Shown: piece after piece, positions 60,770-64,000 of the stretch
Layout of the letters: each line of letters begins with the position of its first letter
Numbering within the stretch: position 1 is the first letter of the stretch
Assembly: GCF_023343835.1 (NCBI RefSeq)
Contig: NC_064435.1
Span: 81,602,134-81,666,133, forward strand
Source of the DNA: Lagopus muta
Taxonomy: Eukaryota; Chordata; Aves; Galliformes; Phasianidae
Direction of reading: 5' to 3'
DNA length: 64,000 nt
Position numbers and translations under genes: made by a program
The notes under the pieces: model-generated
The model's input: the letters and a program-made list of their open reading frames with translations, nothing else
What the model was told of the DNA's origin: nothing
Databases searched by the model: none

Positions 60770-62130
60770 TCCTCGGCAGAACCCATCTGAGCACGAAAGC
60801 CGCCCTCCTCGCTCTCAGCCGCAGCCGGACGCTTTGCTGCGGTGCCCACGGGCCACGGGCTGCTCCGCGGGTGTGCCAGGCCGTCCCTCCGCTCTCGTCC
60901 AAAAGCCGTAAAACCGACCACGTTGCTAGCGGCTCGCTCTTCCTCGCTGTGGTAACCGCGGCCCCCGGCGCGACCCGGCCGCGAGGCAGCGGGGGACGAC
61001 GTGCCCGGCCGCCCGTCGCACCTCCCCGTACTTCCTTATTGTTTGCTCCCGGGGAGGTCCCGCCCCGCCCGCGGCGGCCGCAGCCCTTGCGGGGTGGCTC
61101 CGGGCCCGACGGGGACGCGCCCCCCGCCCGGGGCTCTCCGCGGGGCGGCGGGATAAAGCTCTGCGCGCCCGCCCGCCGCCGCCACAGGGCCCGGCGGGGC
61201 GGCCCGCCATGGCGAGCCCCGCGCGCCCGCAGCCGGAGCCGGCGGTCCCCGGGGCGTGGGGCGGCGGCGCGGCGGGGGAAAGGCTGCTGCTGCTGGAGCT
61301 GCGCTGCGCCCGGCCGCCGTCCTCCGGCTCGGAGGAGGAGGAGGAGGAGGCGGGGGAGGAGGCGGCCGAGGGGGAGGACTGCTGCCCCAAGTGCAAGAAG
61401 CGGGTGCAGTTCGCGGACTCGCTGGGGCTGAGCCTGGCCAGCGTGAAGCACTTCAGCGACACCGAGGAGCCGAAGGTGCCGTCCGCAGCGCCGCCCGCCG
61501 AGCCGCGCGACCCGCCGGAGCCCGGCGCTGCCCCGGGGCCGCCCCGCCAGCCGCCCTCCTTGCGCCTGGAGCCCGACTTCCCCGACGGCGGCGAGCCGAG
61601 CGCCGAACGGCTGCGGCGGCAGCGCGTCTGCCTGGAGCGGCTGGGGCGACCCGCGTTGCTCTCCGACGTGCGGGGCACGGTGCGGGCGCTGCGCGGCTCC
61701 GGGCCCGGCGAGGTGACGGTGCGCTACACCTTCAACGAGTGGCTCTCCTTCATGGACGTCCCGGCCTCGCCGCTGCCCCCCGCCGCCGCGGACGGCTCCG
61801 AGCCGCCGGCCGAGCGCTTCTCGTTCGCCCTGTGCGTGCCGCCTAGCCTACGGGAGGGCTCGGCCCTTCACTTCGCCATCCGCTACCGCGGCGCGCAGGG
61901 CGAGCACTGGGACAACAACGACGGCCGCAACTACACGCTGCGCTGCCGTCGCGACCCCGAGGCGGCCGCCGCGCCCCGCGACTGAGCGACGGTCGTGCTG
62001 CCGTCGGGGGGAGGTCGGGGCGGCGGCTGAAGGGGCGCTGTGGGACGGATCCGCATCGAGAGAACGAGGAGGCTGAGTGGGACCTCGGTGCCGCTCCCCG
62101 CCCTGCCCGAGGCCCAGAAGGACGTCCGCG
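60770..62130 (+). promoter_or_regulatory. PPP1R3G CpG island
   Basis: Very CpG-rich block covering the whole PPP1R3G coding region and about 440 bp upstream. Several GC-box-like ccgccc motifs lie upstream of the ATG. A TATA-like gataaag is at 61152-61158, 50 bp before the start codon, so the 5' UTR would be very short if it is used. Confidence 0.75.
61209..61985 (+). CDS. PPP1R3G: PPP1R3G, glycogen-targeting subunit of protein phosphatase 1
   Basis: Single-exon gene, 258 codons, ATG in a strong Kozak context (gccATGg), stop TGA at 61983-61985. Residues 41-57 are acidic (SEEEEEEAGEEAAEGED). Residues 63-70, KKRVQFAD, are the RVxF PP1-docking motif typical of the PPP1R3 family. A Pro-rich linker (91-120) follows. 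Residues about 138-248 form a CBM21 carbohydrate-binding module: VRGTVRAL, VTVRYTFNEW, and the glycogen and substrate motif WDNNDGRNY at 234-242. The protein anchors PP1 to glycogen, where it dephosphorylates and activates glycogen synthase; mammalian PPP1R3G is a liver form induced by fasting. The length is about 100 residues shorter than my recollection of mammalian PPP1R3G (about 358). The extreme GC content makes all other frames open too; these are shadows. Confidence 0.95.
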   Translation: MASPARPQPEPAVPGAWGGGAAGERLLLLELRCARPPSSGSEEEEEEAGEEAAEGEDCCPKCKKRVQFADSLGLSLASVKHFSDTEEPKVPSAAPPAEPRDPPEPGAAPGPPRQPPSLRLEPDFPDGGEPSAERLRRQRVCLERLGRPALLSDVRGTVRALRGSGPGEVTVRYTFNEWLSFMDVPASPLPPAAADGSEPPAERFSFALCVPPSLREGSALHFAIRYRGAQGEHWDNNDGRNYTLRCRRDPEAAAAPRD

Positions 62131-62596
62131 GCTGGGGCCCTGCCGAGCATAGGCTGCCTTTGCTGGGGCAGAGGAGCTGTTAAAAATACTGGCTGATAGC
62201 GAGTTATCTGGAGAGCTTCGATAACAGCACCCCGCAGTCACGTGCTGTGCGCTGGAAGATGGTGTCTGTCTCGTTCGGTGTGCCTGTGTTGGGGAGAGCG
62301 ATGACATGGACGGCCTTGTCACAGCACAGTGACAGCGTGGTAGGGAGGGGATCTCGCTAATGAACGAAAGCAAATGCTTCGCTTCAGCTCTCCTTATGTT
62401 ACGTTTTGCACCACGCTTTCAAGTGCTTTTAATTTATTCAGCTCATTTTGCAACATCTTTTCCAATATTCGTGCTTTGTTGGGTTTGGGCACTTAACCCA
62501 CAGCCTTTCACTCTTGCACTGCATTGCACTGTGGCACTGCTGTGTCCCAAGTCCTGACATTTGGCAAAAAAGTACCATTGCAAATGGCTTTGTTAG

Positions 62597-62602
62597 AATA
62601 AA
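62597..62602 (+). terminator. PPP1R3G poly(A) signal
   Basis: AATAAA about 610 bp after the PPP1R3G stop, followed about 60 bp later by a GT-rich stretch (gtgtgtgtt). The 3' UTR is therefore about 62,000-62,620. Confidence 0.6.
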
Positions 62603-62619
62603 AAGCTTTCAAAAAGCTC

Positions 62620-64000
62620 ACCGACACAAACCTTTTTTTCTGCATCTTCTGTGCAGCAGAACGTGTGTGTTAACCCTAGCCTGTGCCCTGCAGAGGCAGC
62701 TCATGCAGAGCTGTGGTGAAAGGAAGCTCTGCTGTCACAGGGTTCTGTAGAAGATGTGATGGCTGCTCTGCAGCTTGACTTGTGTTATTTTAGTGTCATT
62801 ATTATTTTTTTTCATGATGAAAAAACAGATAAGGTTTTATCTGGGTGCAGAAAATGCTTTGGCATATATTCTATACCTGAAATGAGTCTTCAGCTAAGCT
62901 GCCTTTTCTGCAAGCTGGTGCAGAGCTGTTGTGCACTGCTAGGTTACAGGACATGGAATAACGCAGTGTGCATTAGCTACTGATAGTTGTACCAATGAAA
63001 TAACATGCTCTTAAGCTGATATGTGATGCCAATCGAGATAGATGTTCTTTTCAGTACAGTGTAACATCTCAGACTTGTGCAGTGCATTCCTTATCTGTGT
63101 TTTGTTCATGAATTGCTTCAGAGAAGAAGTTTCACCAATGAAGGGTGGGCTGGGGAATGTCTCCTAAAACAGAAGGAAGCAGTGGCTCTGATGCCTGCAT
63201 CTGGGCAGAGCTGTGGGGCTGCCACATAGAAGAATTGTAGCTGTAGTCTGCAGTTATGTGTAGAGGGTGAGAAACATTTTCTGCTGTTCTGTAAGCTATG
63301 GATAACGGATGTGAAACATCCAGAAAGTGTAACATTTATGTGTAGTCTGAAATTCAAAATGCAGGGGTAAAAAAATCCTGCAAATGGTGATTAAAGCAGA
63401 ACATTTTTATGCCTTGGCAACAAGTAAAATGCTTTAATTTCTTACACAATTCACTTCTTGTGAAAGAGGAAACTTCTCACAGACAGGACTCAAACATAAC
63501 CACTTTTTAATACGCAAAATGATTTTTTCCCCCTGTATTTTAGTGTTGCAGGCTGTGGAGACACAAGGCCACACTGTTACATAGGTACATAGGACATGTA
63601 TGTACCAAACGCTGGCATCCCAGAACCAACACGGCACAGGGTTGGTGTTTGTGGTCATAGCTTGAGATTCATTGCTTGTACTGTCATTATCAAGGAAATA
63701 TATTCAAATTGAATTAGTTCTAATTATGTAAAATGAGAAAGTCCAGTAGAATCAAATGTTAAGTGAAACATACTTCTTGTTTGGTTACATTACTGTTAAT
63801 GTAATATTCTATAGGGATTGGGGGCATAACTTGTGCAGAACGTGCTCATAAACACATTCCCCACCCCAATGTGAGGAATAAAAAATAATACAGATTTGGT
63901 AGCACTCTTGGATAAAATCCAGGTGTAGAGACTTCCAGTTCACGCAGATTTCTTTTCTTTTTCCCATGGACTAAGGGCATAACGGAGAAATAGCTGTAAA
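62620..64000. other. Downstream of PPP1R3G
   Basis: Unique sequence to the window edge, AT-rich, with no element or exon recognised. In human the next gene is LYRM4; no LYRM4 exon is visible here. Confidence 0.5.

Noticed and set aside
60747..61846. Long open frames on both strands over the GC-rich block
   Set aside because: Shadows of PPP1R3G. CpG-island DNA has few stop codons; only the 61209 frame carries the PP1-docking and CBM21 motifs.
1..64000. CRISPR arrays, bacterial operons, rRNA or tRNA genes
   Set aside because: None seen; the window is vertebrate nuclear DNA and repeats found are CR1, LTR, microsatellite and homopolymer types.

Overview
This is vertebrate nuclear DNA, almost certainly from a galliform bird such as chicken. 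The evidence is a high density of CR1 LINE fragments with the typical bird 3' end, bird-type LTRs, spliced genes with GT-AG introns, AT-rich intergenic DNA and two sharp CpG islands. Gene order is CDYL (+), RPP40 (-), PPP1R3G (+), the order I know from human 6p25. The chicken chromosome was not tested.

Layout. From 1 to about 14,830 lies the 3' half of CDYL: five coding exons (3528-3784, 4466-4638, 7442-7652, 12014-12157, 13040-13198) encoding the crotonase-like domain, then a 1.6 kb 3' UTR. The chromodomain exons lie left of the window. The introns hold CR1 fragments and an old ERVL-type LTR. From 14,830 to 34,238 is the tail-to-tail gap between CDYL and RPP40. It holds a decayed endogenous retrovirus with two LTRs (about 30,720-33,929, minus strand), a CR1 copy, and several minus-strand segments with good splice sites and compatible phases that may be exons of a gene I cannot identify. 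From 34,239 to 46,293 is complete RPP40: eight coding exons, 362 codons plus stop. Its introns hold CR1 copies, one split by a solo LTR with a clean 6-bp target duplication. The RPP40 CpG-island promoter has CRE, ETS and NRF1 sites. From 46,480 to 60,700 is CR1-studded intergenic DNA. From 60,770 to 62,600 is PPP1R3G, a single-exon gene in a CpG island, followed by non-genic DNA to the end.

Function. The three genes are neighbours by synteny, not a pathway. CDYL is a chromatin corepressor with a crotonase-like domain, RPP40 is a protein subunit of RNase P/MRP, and PPP1R3G targets protein phosphatase 1 to glycogen. The most unusual content is in the mobile elements (nested LTR, three perfect inverted repeats inside the ERV) and in the possible unannotated exons between CDYL and RPP40.
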